A stretch of 64,000 nt of DNA from Daejeonella sp. (GCF_030684675.1 NZ_JAUXXZ010000033.1:62001-126000); one strand, 5' to 3'; counted from the stretch's first letter, positions 29,241-38,856 are shown. The notes: generated by a model not told the origin, from the sequence alone. Made by a program: numbers and translations.

Positions 29241-29359
29241 TAAGATTTGAATATGCAGATTAGGATGAAATATTCATTCCCCGGCTTATTATTAACTCCT
29301 TGCAGCGTGGCCGTTTAATTGCTAATTTCGGCTTCTGGTTTACAAACTTAACTTATACG

Positions 29360-29968
29360 ATGGAAAAAGGTGCAGTATTCCCTTTATTTTATCTTCCTTC
29401 CATTGAGTATTTTAGTAAAATACTTAAGCATAAGGATAACTTACTAATAGAGAATGCAGAAAATTTCCGGAAACAAAGCTACAGGAACAGAGCAATAATC
29501 CATTCCCCAAACGGAGCTTTAAATCTTATTGTGCCTGTAATCAAGGGTTCCAAAAACCATACTCTTGTCAAAGACGTCAGAATAAGCTACGACTTTAAGT
29601 GGCAAAGACAGCACTTGATGAGCTTGCAAACATCATATAGTAGCTCAGCATATTTTGAATACTACGAAGATGATCTGACCAATTTTTATGAAAAGAAATG
29701 GGATTTTCTTTTCGATTATAATGAGGATTTATTGCGTCTGCTAAACCGCATTTTGAAAATCAATATCAGATACAATTATACCAATAGCTTTGAAACAACT
29801 TATCCGGAACTGGATGATTACCGGGAAAGTTTACATCCAAAGTATCCTTCTGATATCAGTTTGAAACCATATTTTCAGGTTTTTGAAGAAAGAAATGGGT
29901 TTTTACCTAACTTGAGCATTGTGGACCTTCTTTTTAATCAGGGCCCCCAGAGCATAAAATATTTATAA
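29360..29968 (+). CDS. WbqC family protein
   Basis: The 202-residue WbqC-like protein starts at the ATG at 29360 (MEKGAVFPLFYLPSIEYF). A further in-frame TTG at 29300 would add 20 residues not typical of the family. Conserved features are FRKQSYRNRAIIHSPNGALNLIVP, near residues 37-60, and RISYDFKWQRQHLMSLQTSY. WbqC proteins are found in polysaccharide and glycan loci and are proposed to act on sugar amines. The stop is 1 nt before the corA start, so they are probably cotranscribed. Confidence 0.85.
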   Translation: MEKGAVFPLFYLPSIEYFSKILKHKDNLLIENAENFRKQSYRNRAIIHSPNGALNLIVPVIKGSKNHTLVKDVRISYDFKWQRQHLMSLQTSYSSSAYFEYYEDDLTNFYEKKWDFLFDYNEDLLRLLNRILKINIRYNYTNSFETTYPELDDYRESLHPKYPSDISLKPYFQVFEERNGFLPNLSIVDLLFNQGPQSIKYL

Positions 29969-29969
29969 T

Positions 29970-31094
29970 ATGGCAAAGATTCGGCGCATCAGATTAAAAT
30001 CACAAAAATATATACCTATTGAAGGCACTAGTCCTGGTTCTATACAATTTTATGAAGGGGTATTGAAACCCGAGATAACAGTGCATTCCTATAATGAAGA
30101 CGAGTATTACACCGAAAAAATAAAGTCGGTTGATGAACTCGCTATTCATCTTGACCTGCTTCCTGATCTTAATCGCTGGATAGACATCAGGGGAATTGGG
30201 GATGCTAATCTTCTGGAGTATCTTGAAAAAAAATTCAGCGTCAATAAACTGGTTATAGAGGATATAGCCGATACTCGTCAAAGGCCAAAGGTTGATGAAT
30301 ATGATGATTATATCTTTGCTGTGAGCAGGATGCTTTATGTGAACCCGGAATTGGAGATTGAGAATGAACAGGTCTCTTTTTTAGTATTCCCTAAATTATT
30401 GATCAGTTTTCAGGAAAATTATTCGAAGACCATTGAACCTGTCATCCACAGGCTGAAAGGGGGAAAAGGGAATATCAGGGTAGGGGGTACATCATATCTG
30501 ATGTATGCACTTATGGACATAATAGTTGATAATTACTTCACTCTGATTTATAAACTGGGTGATGAACTCGAAACTATTGAAGAGCTCTTGTACCGTAAAG
30601 CGGATAAAACGCTCATGTTCCAAACACAGAATATTAAAAGGGAGATGATCATGATACGCAGGACAGCCTGGCCTGAGCGCGATAAAATCAATGATATGAT
30701 CAGAAGTGATTCTAAACTAATCAGTAAATCATCGAAATCTTTCCTTAAGGATACGTATGATCATTGTATGCAGATCATAGATCTGGTAGAAAGTTATAAA
30801 GATATAACAACCAGTTTGTTAGATATGAATTTATCATTTATCAGCAACAGGATGAATGAAATCATGAAAGTACTAACCATTATTTCATCCATCTTTATTC
30901 CTCTGACTTTTATTGCAGGTGTATATGGAATGAACTTCGCCTTTCAGGATCCAAAAACAGGGAAAATTTTATATAATAATATGCCTGAACTTTATGCAGA
31001 GAATGGATACATGTACACTATTGGGGGGATGTTAGTGATTGCCATTGCTCAAATGATCTATTTCTGGAGAAAAGGCTGGCTTAATAAAAGTTGA
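29970..31094 (+). CDS. corA: Magnesium/cobalt transporter CorA
   Basis: The 374-residue CorA channel has an N-terminal cytoplasmic domain with VNKLVIEDIADTRQRPKVDEY near residue 91, a long stalk helix, and two C-terminal membrane helices. The signature YGMNFAFQDP follows the first membrane helix and forms the pore entrance. The last helix ends in KKGWL-type basic residues (WRKGWLNKS). It is adjacent to mgtE, giving two independent Mg2+ uptake routes in one unit. The gap between them (about 100 nt) holds no recognisable M-box. Confidence 0.93.
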   Translation: MAKIRRIRLKSQKYIPIEGTSPGSIQFYEGVLKPEITVHSYNEDEYYTEKIKSVDELAIHLDLLPDLNRWIDIRGIGDANLLEYLEKKFSVNKLVIEDIADTRQRPKVDEYDDYIFAVSRMLYVNPELEIENEQVSFLVFPKLLISFQENYSKTIEPVIHRLKGGKGNIRVGGTSYLMYALMDIIVDNYFTLIYKLGDELETIEELLYRKADKTLMFQTQNIKREMIMIRRTAWPERDKINDMIRSDSKLISKSSKSFLKDTYDHCMQIIDLVESYKDITTSLLDMNLSFISNRMNEIMKVLTIISSIFIPLTFIAGVYGMNFAFQDPKTGKILYNNMPELYAENGYMYTIGGMLVIAIAQMIYFWRKGWLNKS

Positions 31095-31195
31095 TTTTAA
31101 TAAGGCTTCAATTAAATATTGCTCCGACGCAATATTCTCATATCTAATGAGACAAAATCGGGGCAATTCTCATCTCTATTACCTACTTTTATAGT

Positions 31196-32545
31196 ATGCA
31201 ATCTTTCGAATTGGATAAATCAGATCTTTTAAAAATCAAGCGTGCGCTTGAAGGAGATGACTATGTCTTAAAAGAACTGGTGTCAGAATACCATCCTTCG
31301 GAAATTGCGATCCTTTTTGAGAATTTATCTCAGGAATCAAGAGAGCGAATAATCAGCATTTTACCTGCAGAACTTGCCTCTGAAGTTATTTCTGAGATGG
31401 ATGCTGAGTTTCACCCTGAGAAGTTATTAGAAAATCTGCACCCCGAAAGGCGTTCAGAGATCGTAGAAGAACTGGATTATGATGATGCCACAGATATCAT
31501 CAGTCAACTACCCGAACAACAACAGCTTGAGATTCTGGAGGAACTCGATGAAGAGGATGCATCTAATATTCGTTCATTATTAAAATACGAAGAGGATACT
31601 GCCGGGGGCTTAATGAACACCCAGGTGATCAAGATCAATGAAAATTTTCTGAAAAAGGAGGCATTGGAAGAAATTATCCGCCAGTCTGAAGAGATGGAGG
31701 AATTTTACACAATTAATGTAATCGATCATCATAATACACTCAAAGGGATAGTTTCACTGAAAGATATTATTAAATCCCGCAACAATGTCAGGATCCTGGA
31801 ACTGATCAAATCTGACTTTGTTTATGTAAAGGCAGATACGGATCAGGAAGAAGTAGCAAAATTAATTTCTCAATATAACCTCACCAGTATCCCGGTTGTG
31901 GATGATCAGATGCATCTGCTGGGACGGATCACATTTGATGATGTGATCGATGTTATGGAAGAGGAAAACACGGAAGATATCTTAAAGATTTCGGGGGTAT
32001 CAGAGGATGAAGAGCTGGCAGGTAACTGGAAAGAGGCTGTTAAAAGCCGATTACCATGGCTGGTATTGAATCTGGGCACTGCATTCTTAGCGGCTTCAGT
32101 TATTCGCCATTTTGATAGCACCCTTGCCAGCATGGGTATACTTGCAGGCTATATGGTAATCATAGCAGGGATGGGAGGAAATGCAGCAACACAGGCCCTG
32201 GCCGTTACGGTTCGTCGTATTTCGCTGAATGATCTTACTGATAATCAGGCATACCGAACAGTTTTGAAAGAATTTACTGTGGGATTAATTAATGGTGCAA
32301 CCATTGGCTGTATTGTTTTTCTGTTTGCCTTATTTTATGATCATAACCCCATGCTGGGACTTGTGATTTTTACCGCCATGACCGGAAATTTGATCATTGC
32401 TGGAGTCGCAGGATCATCTATACCATTGATGCTCAAAAGAGTAGGTATTGATCCTGCAATTGCCTCGTCTATAATAATAACCACATTTACAGACGTATGT
32501 GGATTTTTACTGTTATTAGGATTAGCAAGTAGCTTGTTACTATAG
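31196..32545 (+). CDS. mgtE: Magnesium transporter MgtE
   Basis: The 449-residue protein has the MgtE layout. It consists of an acidic N-terminal helical domain (about 1-130), two CBS domains (about 130-260, with NVIDHHNTLKGIVSLKDI and TSIPVVDDQMHLLGRITFDD), a connecting helix and five C-terminal membrane helices. AGMGGNAATQALAVTVR near residue 322 is the conserved pore-lining motif. The N and CBS domains sense Mg2+ and close the channel. It lies directly after corA. Confidence 0.93.
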   Translation: MQSFELDKSDLLKIKRALEGDDYVLKELVSEYHPSEIAILFENLSQESRERIISILPAELASEVISEMDAEFHPEKLLENLHPERRSEIVEELDYDDATDIISQLPEQQQLEILEELDEEDASNIRSLLKYEEDTAGGLMNTQVIKINENFLKKEALEEIIRQSEEMEEFYTINVIDHHNTLKGIVSLKDIIKSRNNVRILELIKSDFVYVKADTDQEEVAKLISQYNLTSIPVVDDQMHLLGRITFDDVIDVMEEENTEDILKISGVSEDEELAGNWKEAVKSRLPWLVLNLGTAFLAASVIRHFDSTLASMGILAGYMVIIAGMGGNAATQALAVTVRRISLNDLTDNQAYRTVLKEFTVGLINGATIGCIVFLFALFYDHNPMLGLVIFTAMTGNLIIAGVAGSSIPLMLKRVGIDPAIASSIIITTFTDVCGFLLLLGLASSLLL

Positions 32546-32626
32546 CCATTGTAATACATTTTCCATTTTTATGCTGCTGTTTTTATTTTAAATTTGTTCA
32601 TCCCAATTTAACATGGGGAACATTTT

Positions 32627-33631
32627 ATGACCGAGATTAGAAATAACTGGACAAAAGAAGAAATAGCAGAGATATATCACAGTCCGCTACTCGATTTAAT
32701 TTATCGTGCAGCAACAGTCCACAGAGAAAACAAAGATTATTCTGAAGTCCAGATCAGCAGTCTCTTATCGATCAAAACAGGAGGTTGTCCTGAGGACTGT
32801 GCCTATTGTCCCCAGGCTGCCAGGTATCAGACTGATCTCGAAGTTCAGGCTCTTATGTCTGTTGAACAGGTAACAGAAGCAGCAAAAAAAGCCAAAGATG
32901 CCGGAGCATCCCGTTTATGTATGGGTGCAGCCTGGAGGGAGGTAAGGGATAACCGGGATTTTGATCGCGTTATCGAGATGGTCAGTTCAGTAAATGCCCT
33001 TGATATGGAAGTTTGCTGTACTCTTGGAATGCTTTCCGAAACGCAGGCACAGCGTTTGGCTGATGCAGGTCTTTATGCCTATAATCACAATTTGGATACT
33101 TCTGAGGACGATTATAAGCGTATTATCACTACAAGAACTTACGATGATCGTTTAAAAACGATTGATAATGCGCGTAAAGCTAAGCTCACCGTTTGTAGTG
33201 GTGGAATAATTGGTCTTGGCGAAACGGTCAACGATCGTATTGCAATGCTAAAAACATTATCAAATATGTCTAAACACCCCGAGTCGGTACCAGTTAATGC
33301 ACTTGTACCTGTAAAGGGAACACCCTTGGCTGATCAACCCAGAGTTTCAGTTTGGGAAATGGTTCGAATGATTGCTACAGCACGTATTATTATGCCTAAA
33401 ACTGTGGTACGTTTATCGGCAGGAAGAACAGAAATGAGCTTAACTGATCAGGCTTTATGTTTTATGGCGGGAGCAAATTCAATATTTGCCGGCGATAAGT
33501 TACTGACCACACCAAACCCGGCATTTAATGAAGACATGGAAATGTTTGAATTACTAGGCCTAAGGCCACGTGAAGCCTTCAAAAATGGTCGAAAAGAAAA
33601 ACAGACTGAACAGCTAATTCAAGAGGACTGA
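32627..33631 (+). CDS. bioB: Biotin synthase
   Basis: BioB inserts sulfur into dethiobiotin by radical SAM chemistry. The 334-residue protein has the cluster motif CPEDCAYC at Cys 54, 58 and 61, with LLSIKTGG just before. Also seen are [16 protein letters not shown] near residue 100, [12 protein letters not shown] near 154, [10 protein letters not shown] near 190 and a C-terminal [10 protein letters not shown] with the arginine that ligates the 2Fe-2S cluster. Its 3' end overlaps the convergent FUSC gene by 13 nt. Other bio genes are not in this window. Confidence 0.95.
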   Translation: MTEIRNNWTKEEIAEIYHSPLLDLIYRAATVHRENKDYSEVQISSLLSIKTGGCPEDCAYCPQAARYQTDLEVQALMSVEQVTEAAKKAKDAGASRLCMGAAWREVRDNRDFDRVIEMVSSVNALDMEVCCTLGMLSETQAQRLADAGLYAYNHNLDTSEDDYKRIITTRTYDDRLKTIDNARKAKLTVCSGGIIGLGETVNDRIAMLKTLSNMSKHPESVPVNALVPVKGTPLADQPRVSVWEMVRMIATARIIMPKTVVRLSAGRTEMSLTDQALCFMAGANSIFAGDKLLTTPNPAFNEDMEMFELLGLRPREAFKNGRKEKQTEQLIQED

Positions 33632-35790
33632 TTGGTTAGTTCCTCTGTTGAAATTTGATTCTGAATAAGCTTTTGAAGATCAAGGATTAATTTATTGACC
33701 AGTTCAAGCTGCTCTGATAATAAATCTGATTCATTTGAGCTTTTGCTAAAAGATTTTGAGTCGGGTATATTGATCTCAATTTCTTCCAGTTCGACATCTT
33801 TCATACTTTTAATTACTTCAGATAGAGTATATAAAGACCTTCTAATCAATTTAATATGTAAATCGTTTACAATTAAGGGGTTAATCTGCTGGAGGTTAGT
33901 TATCAGTGTTGCTGTATAAGATGAAAGCATGTGATTCAATACCACAATTTTATGAAGCTCCTTACTGTTTTGCTGTTTACTTTTTGGTTCTGAGAGCATT
34001 CTCTGAAATGCACTGCCCAGATTGGCTGAATTTACATACACGTTCTTACGGGCCAGTTTATAGGCAGTGATATCAACGGTACTTCCTGAAAGAATAATGG
34101 CAACTTTTTGCAGATATTGATAATTAGCAATTAATACCTCCCGCATAAAGTCCTTAAATTGGCGTGACTCCCAGTTAGGAAGTACAAGATAGCTGGCAGA
34201 CAATGCTATAAATGATCCAATAAAAGTATCTATGATTCTTTCCTGAGCTATATTGAGATTGCTTTCACCCAGAAAACTAAATAAAATGAGAATATAGGGT
34301 GTCATGAACAGGACACTTACAATATAATTTAGTCTCTGAAAACTATAGGCCGCAACCATGAAGAGAAGCAGAAATATGAACAGGGCGGTTTGATCCTTAA
34401 TAAAAATTAAGATAAGTGCCCCGGCTACTCCTCCAATAATGGTACCGATCAGCCGTTCGATGTTTCTTTGCTTAGTTAGGCTATATGCCGGTTTAAGCAG
34501 AACAAGAATTGTTAGTAGGATCCAATAACTATGGTAACCAACAGGAAACAATTTGGAAACCAGAAAACCGATAAAACACATAAGCGCCACTCTTATTGAA
34601 TGGCGAAAGATGGATGATTTCAGACTGAGATTCTCCTTCAATATCTTGAAGTCAAAATTCTGGTGGGAAACAAACTTGCTTAAATCGACCTCGTTTTTTA
34701 TTTCCTGCCCGGTCAATTGTTTCTGATTGAAGTAAGTATATATTTTATCTACGCGACTGACCATGTTTCTAACGTTGATCAGAATTTTTTTTAGGACAAA
34801 GGCGTTGGTGCCTGATTCTTCAACCTGGTCAATACACTTTTTTAACCTTTCCAACTCGTATTTGAAGTCATTCAGACGCTGCGGTATTTCATTACTGATG
34901 ATATAATAACTTAGATTTTCGAGTTCCTTCGAAAGTTTAATGATGATTGATTTAAACTCCTTTAATGAATTCGACTTCCCAAAGGTTTTATGGAGGGTCA
35001 GGTAATCATAATGAGTTGCCATAGTTTGTTCAAACAAATCTACAATGTCAACAAATACTAGAATAAGCAGCCTACCCGCTAACGTTGACTCTTTAACCAT
35101 CAACCTGGTTTTGAATAATAATTCCCTGACAGAGTCCTGTTGCTCATGGACAACAACCTGCTGAGAAATCAGTTTTTTGTAATTTTGGTCAAAATTTGTT
35201 TCCTGATCATAGAAATCAGCCTTTAGCCTCACATACTGTGCTACCTCCCGGATACATTCTCCCATTGCCTGCTGCGCAAGCCTGTAAGGTCTGATCTGTG
35301 AAAGGGAAAGACTTAGCATCATATACCACATACCACCTGCTAAAATATACAGAGCATGCCCCATCGCACCCTTAGAAGCTGTAACATCATGATCTATGGA
35401 AAGAATCATAACAAGCAATGCTGCGGTTCCGATAGAGGATGCACGGTTCCCATAAACAGAGAACATCGAATAAAAAAAACATAAAATAATAATTTCCAAA
35501 CCCAGGAGGACTGGATACTTATTTATAAGGCCGGTTAAAAGGGTGGTAAGAAAAACGAAAATACTGCAAAAAAGCATTCCATTACGCTTATGATTAATTG
35601 GTCCCTGATTATCTGCAATGCTTACACAAACTGCTCCTAATGAGATAGTTAAACCGACTTCAAGCTGATCTAAATGAAAGAAAACCAAAGAGGGGAGAAG
35701 TACACCGAACGTAATACGCAATCCTTCTGAAAAGTACTGGCTGAAAATAAATGTTTTAATCTCCCGGGATTGCCTCATTAATTTAAACAC
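33619..35790 (-). CDS. FUSC-family (YccS-like) inner membrane protein
   Basis: The 723-residue protein has the two-lobed fusaric-acid-resistance layout. It has about six N-terminal membrane helices (20-165), a long cytoplasmic helical region (170-390), a second cluster of membrane helices (395-530, with [20 protein letters not shown] and [19 protein letters not shown]) and a C-terminal cytoplasmic tail. The segment [24 protein letters not shown] is typical of the YccS/YhfK group. The transported compound is unknown. A 1.4 kb region without protein genes lies upstream of its start. Confidence 0.85.
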   Translation of the reverse strand: MFKLMRQSREIKTFIFSQYFSEGLRITFGVLLPSLVFFHLDQLEVGLTISLGAVCVSIADNQGPINHKRNGMLFCSIFVFLTTLLTGLINKYPVLLGLEIIILCFFYSMFSVYGNRASSIGTAALLVMILSIDHDVTASKGAMGHALYILAGGMWYMMLSLSLSQIRPYRLAQQAMGECIREVAQYVRLKADFYDQETNFDQNYKKLISQQVVVHEQQDSVRELLFKTRLMVKESTLAGRLLILVFVDIVDLFEQTMATHYDYLTLHKTFGKSNSLKEFKSIIIKLSKELENLSYYIISNEIPQRLNDFKYELERLKKCIDQVEESGTNAFVLKKILINVRNMVSRVDKIYTYFNQKQLTGQEIKNEVDLSKFVSHQNFDFKILKENLSLKSSIFRHSIRVALMCFIGFLVSKLFPVGYHSYWILLTILVLLKPAYSLTKQRNIERLIGTIIGGVAGALILIFIKDQTALFIFLLLFMVAAYSFQRLNYIVSVLFMTPYILILFSFLGESNLNIAQERIIDTFIGSFIALSASYLVLPNWESRQFKDFMREVLIANYQYLQKVAIILSGSTVDITAYKLARKNVYVNSANLGSAFQRMLSEPKSKQQNSKELHKIVVLNHMLSSYTATLITNLQQINPLIVNDLHIKLIRRSLYTLSEVIKSMKDVELEEIEINIPDSKSFSKSSNESDLLSEQLELVNKLILDLQKLIQNQISTEELTNQSS

Positions 35791-36149
35791 TGAATGCTAA
35801 ACAAAAATACCTAATCTGAACGATTAAAGATTACTGAATGGAATTTATTGAGCATGATATGGAACAAAAAATGATATAATATTTGTAATTAAATCAAGAA
35901 AAATTTATGCCCGGAATCAAAAAACAAGAAAATAATTCATGTTCCCAAATTCAATAAAATCCTAAATTGTGGAATACCAACAATTTAACTTATGTTAAGT
36001 ATTTAGCCATTTTACATTAAGATGTAGTCTCCATTCTGTAAATGCAGATAATGATAATACCTGGCTGTTAATAACATTTGATTTTATGTTAAAACCCTGT
36101 TCATAAATAAAATCATATTTATTTGCTTTAAGTTCAAATGGTAACTACA

Positions 36150-36177
36150 TTGATATCAATAAGAACGAAGTACTTTG
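36150..36177 (+). promoter_or_regulatory. Promoter-like block of putative small RNA gene A
   Basis: TTG (36150-36152), an 18-nt spacer, then TACTTTG (36171-36177). The same elements with the same spacer length occur 655 nt downstream in copy B, in a stretch where the surrounding bases have diverged. This resembles the Bacteroidota TTG/TAnnTTTG promoter, with a -7 element one base shorter. Confidence 0.5.
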
Positions 36178-36181
36178 ACAG

Positions 36182-36500
36182 CCTGATAAAAATCCTTAAA
36201 ATCTATTAGTCTTCGGACTTCTAAAGATTCTGGATTAAATAAACGAAGACCGGACAGCTAAATATCGAAAGATATAAAGCTTAAAGACTGAGTTCCAAAA
36301 GACAGGCATTAATTCATTTAGCATACAATCCACGGATTGCATGCAAATAAATTAAGAAGCTACGGGTACCAAAGTTTGAAAAGACAATGGACAACGAGCT
36401 GGTTAAAATTCTGAAAGCTTATGCTTTTGAGTGACTACGGTTGCAAAAAAAGTGGAAACGGGAGCCCAAATCGCAAGAAGAAGGTTCCCGTTTTCTTTTG
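36182..36500 (+). ncRNA. Putative structured small RNA, copy A
   Basis: This is the first of two tandem diverged units, about 320 nt from promoter to terminator. It shares blocks in the same order and spacing with copy B: AATCCTTAAAATC, AAAAGACAGGCATTA (36297-36311), AAAGTTTGAAAAGAC (36371-36385), CTTTTGAG and GCAAAAAA. Internal hairpins include AGTC-TTCG-GACT (tetraloop), AGCTAAATATC-GAAA-GATATAAAGCT, and a long near-perfect stem around 36311-36353. It ends in a strong intrinsic terminator. RNase P, tmRNA, SRP and 6S core motifs are absent as far as I can see. The family is not recognised; function unknown. Confidence 0.65.
36454..36500 (+). terminator. Intrinsic terminator of small RNA A
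   Basis: GGAAACGGGAGCC pairs with GGTTCCCGTTTTC (13 bp with wobbles), then CTTTTGGCTTTTTTC. The loop AATCGCAAGAAGAA is identical to that of copy B. Confidence 0.85.
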
Positions 36501-36804
36501 GCTTTTTTCTTAGACAATCTTCGATTGGTCCGATTTACTATCCTTTCAATATCAGATCCAAAGATCATCACAATTTTATCCAACTAATGTTCAGTCTTAA
36601 GAATTCAAAATCTGCTATCAATAGCTCATTTGTTAATAAAATTGCTAAATGGACTATGTCAATAAGCAAACAAATCTTTTCATAATAACCTGAAATTTAA
36701 TTAATTAGTGGATTAAACAATGTTGAAAACCAGCCTGAAAAAGTTAATAAAGTGTGGGTAATTTGAAGCGTATTTTACTTGACAAGAGCAGTTTTATACC
36801 TATA

Positions 36805-36832
36805 TTGGTATTGTTAAGTCAGAAGTACTTTG
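36805..36832 (+). promoter_or_regulatory. Promoter-like block of putative small RNA gene B
   Basis: TTG (36805-36807), an 18-nt spacer, then TACTTTG (36826-36832), followed by ATAGCCTGA as in copy A (ACAGCCTGA). Confidence 0.5.
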
Positions 36833-36836
36833 ATAG

Positions 36837-37155
36837 CCTGAAACAATATCCTTCAAAATCCGAAGCCCCCGGGCTTCATCAGATTTCGGATAATTTAATT
36901 TTCAATTCAGACCGGAAATCGTGAGATCATGGCTGGAGGGTAAGATCGAAAAGACAGGCATTACCTATTTTACAAACGTTCTACGGAACGGATGTGATGA
37001 CAAAGTAATAAGTTTCGGATGCTGAAAGTTTGAAAAGACTGAAGAGACGGACTGATTATTGTAATGAAAACTTAATACTTTTGAGCAGTTACGATTGCAA
37101 AAAAGTGAAAACGGAGATCCGAATCGCAAGAAGAAGGTCTCCGTTTTCGTTTTTA
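36837..37155 (+). ncRNA. Putative structured small RNA, copy B
   Basis: This is the second unit, the same length as copy A within a few bases and offset from it by 652-655 nt at every shared block: ATCCTTCAAAATC, AAAAGACAGGCATTA (36949-36963) and AAAGTTTGAAAAGAC (37025-37039). The first hairpin has a different sequence but the same position as in A (GAAGCCC with GGGCTTC, flanked by ATCCGAA/TTCGGAT). A second hairpin, CGTTC-TACG-GAACG, is closed by ATTAC/GTAAT. It ends in an intrinsic terminator 56 nt before the PIN-PhoH gene. It could also act as that gene's leader. Unrecognised family. Confidence 0.65.
37107..37155 (+). terminator. Intrinsic terminator of small RNA B
   Basis: GAAAACGGAGATCC pairs with GGTCTCCGTTTTC (13 bp, one bulge), followed by GTTTTTA. 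Stem bases differ from copy A in a compensating way (GGGAGCC/GGTTCCC against GGAGATCC/GGTCTCC), while the loop is unchanged. Confidence 0.85.
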
Positions 37156-37198
37156 CACGAATTTGATTTCTCCAGGCATCTTCGGGGCAATTTTTCTT

Positions 37199-37206
37199 TA
37201 TTTTTG
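37199..37206 (+). promoter_or_regulatory. -7 promoter element (TATTTTTG) for the PIN-PhoH gene
   Basis: An exact TAnnTTTG match ends 4 nt before the ATG. A transcript starting from it would be leaderless or almost so. Confidence 0.5.
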
Positions 37207-37210
37207 ATCA

Positions 37211-38554
37211 ATGGCGAAAGATAATAGTACGGTTTCTGATAAAAAGATCTTTGTTCTGGATACCTCGGTAATTCTATATGACCATAATGCGTTTCAAAAT
37301 TTCCAGGAGCACGATGTAGCTATTCCTATCCAGGTTCTGGAAGAACTTGACAATCTCAAGAGTGGAAATGATACCCGGAATTATGAAGCAAGAAGCTTTA
37401 TAAGACTTATGGATGAACTTTCCAAAAACAAGCTGATCAACGAATGGTCACCGTTAAAAGGAAAGGGCAGAGGAAGCTACAAGGTTGTAATGGACGATAT
37501 ACCAAACCGTGTTGATGCTGAAAAGATCTTTGGAGAAGGAAAATTTGACCACCGTATCCTGAATTCAGCACTTAATTTACAGGAACAATTCCCTCAAAAA
37601 AAGATTATTCTTGTGTCAAAAGACATCTGTCTGCGTTTAAAGGCCAAAGCTCTCAATCTCTATTCTGAAGATTATGAAACGGGTAAGATCAAAAATGTTG
37701 AAGAATTATATACCGGTAAGACCGTTGAGGAAAAGGTACCCAATAAGCTGATAGACGAATTAATAAGAAAAAAAAATCTTTCTATTTCAGTTTCTGAGAT
37801 TAAAACCAATCATGAGAATCACTTTTTCATATTAAATGGAAGAAATAAAACTGCTGCAGCTTATTATAATCCAAGAAATAAAGAACTGGAATATATACCA
37901 CATCAATCCGTCTATAATATTGAACCAAGAAATCCCGAGCAGGCCTTTGCCATTCATGCTTTATTAAATCCGGAGATTAAATTGGTGACTATCCAGGGGA
38001 ATGCTGGTACCGGAAAAACATTACTGGCTCTGGCAAGCGCACTTGAGCAAAGAAAAAATTATCGGCAGATATTTGTCACCAGACCAATAGTTCCATTAAG
38101 CAACAAAGATATTGGCTTTTTGCCTGGTGATATAAAATCAAAAATAGATCCCTATATGGCTCCGATATGGGATAATTTAAAGTTTATAAAGGATCAGCTT
38201 GGCGATGAAAAAGCTCAGGACAAAATTGATGAGCTGGTTCTAAATGAAAAGATTTCAATTGCACCCTTGGCCTATATACGTGGAAGAACATTAACAAAAA
38301 TCTTTTTTATTGTTGATGAAGCTCAAAATTTGACCCCACATGAGATTAAGACCATTATCTCAAGAGCGGGAGAAGATACAAAGATTGTTTTTACAGGAGA
38401 TATTTATCAGATCGATACACCGTATTTGGATGCAGAGAGCAATGGCTTATCTTATCTGATTGATAAGGCTAAGAACCATCCATTGTATGCGCATATTACT
38501 CTTCAGAAAGGTGAGCGGAGTGAATTGGCTAATCTTGCCAACGATTTACTATAA
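37211..38554 (+). CDS. PIN-PhoH fusion ATPase (PhoH2/YlaK-like)
   Basis: The 447-residue protein has an N-terminal PIN nuclease domain (about 12-140) and a C-terminal PhoH ATPase. The PIN acidic residues are visible in FVLDTSVILYD (D17, D24), QVLEELDNLK and VSKDICLRLKA. Walker A GNAGTGKT is at residues 263-270, and FFIVDEAQN near residue 375 is Walker B. PhoH2 proteins couple RNA unwinding to sequence-dependent RNA cleavage in the mycobacterial example. Two putative structured RNAs lie just upstream. It is distinct from the KH-PhoH at 1062-2024. Confidence 0.93.
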   Translation: MAKDNSTVSDKKIFVLDTSVILYDHNAFQNFQEHDVAIPIQVLEELDNLKSGNDTRNYEARSFIRLMDELSKNKLINEWSPLKGKGRGSYKVVMDDIPNRVDAEKIFGEGKFDHRILNSALNLQEQFPQKKIILVSKDICLRLKAKALNLYSEDYETGKIKNVEELYTGKTVEEKVPNKLIDELIRKKNLSISVSEIKTNHENHFFILNGRNKTAAAYYNPRNKELEYIPHQSVYNIEPRNPEQAFAIHALLNPEIKLVTIQGNAGTGKTLLALASALEQRKNYRQIFVTRPIVPLSNKDIGFLPGDIKSKIDPYMAPIWDNLKFIKDQLGDEKAQDKIDELVLNEKISIAPLAYIRGRTLTKIFFIVDEAQNLTPHEIKTIISRAGEDTKIVFTGDIYQIDTPYLDAESNGLSYLIDKAKNHPLYAHITLQKGERSELANLANDLL

Positions 38555-38578
38555 TTGATTTCAGAATTGTCATAAAAC

Positions 38579-38612
38579 AGGAAAAGCATATCTCACGACA
38601 TGCTTTTCTTTG
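38579..38612 (+). terminator. Terminator between the PIN-PhoH and cold-shock genes
   Basis: GAAAAGCAT pairs with ATGCTTTTC (9 bp) around a 10-nt loop, followed by TTTG. Both flanking genes converge on it, and it has A/T tracts on both sides. Confidence 0.75.
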
Positions 38613-38632
38613 TTAAAATGGTTTATGTTGAT

Positions 38633-38833
38633 TTAGTAAACAACTTTCACATTAACAGCGTTTAGGCCTTTTTTGCCACGCTCAACTTCGTATTGAACTT
38701 TATCGTTTTCACGAATTTGATCAATTAGACCAGATGAATGAACGAATACATCCTCATCACCTGATTCTGCGGGTACGATAAACCCGAATCCTTTAGTTTC
38801 ATTAAAAAACTTTACTGTACCTTCTTTTTGCAT
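38633..38833 (-). CDS. Cold-shock domain protein (CspA family)
   Basis: The 66-residue protein is a complete cold-shock domain. It starts MQKEGTVKFFNETKGFGFI, with the RNP1-like KGFGFI and RNP2-like VFVHSSG motifs. These proteins bind single-stranded RNA and DNA and melt mRNA structure. The open frame extends 17 codons upstream, but the extension is not typical and the promoter lies within it. A TACCTTTG element precedes the correct ATG by 23 nt, leaving a short 5' leader unlike the long cold-shock leaders of E. coli. Confidence 0.92.
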   Translation of the reverse strand: MQKEGTVKFFNETKGFGFIVPAESGDEDVFVHSSGLIDQIRENDKVQYEVERGKKGLNAVNVKVVY

Positions 38834-38856
38834 TGTGTTATTTATTAATATAATGT

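Noticed and set aside
31095-31195. Mg2+ riboswitch (M-box or ykkC-like leader) between corA and mgtE
   Set aside because: The 100-nt gap shows no M-box core and only a weak potential to fold.
36431-36685. An 84-codon frame, plus a similar 64-codon frame at 37030-37224, sharing QIARRRFPFSF-like peptides
   Set aside because: The similarity covers only the terminator hairpin shared by the two RNA copies. Stem bases change in a compensating way that preserves pairing rather than the peptide, and the frames have no conserved start.
36182-37155. RNase P RNA, tmRNA or 6S RNA
   Set aside because: The conserved GAGGAAAGTCC core of RNase P, the tRNA-like ends of tmRNA and the open-bubble layout of 6S were not found in either copy. 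Covariance-model searches should confirm this.
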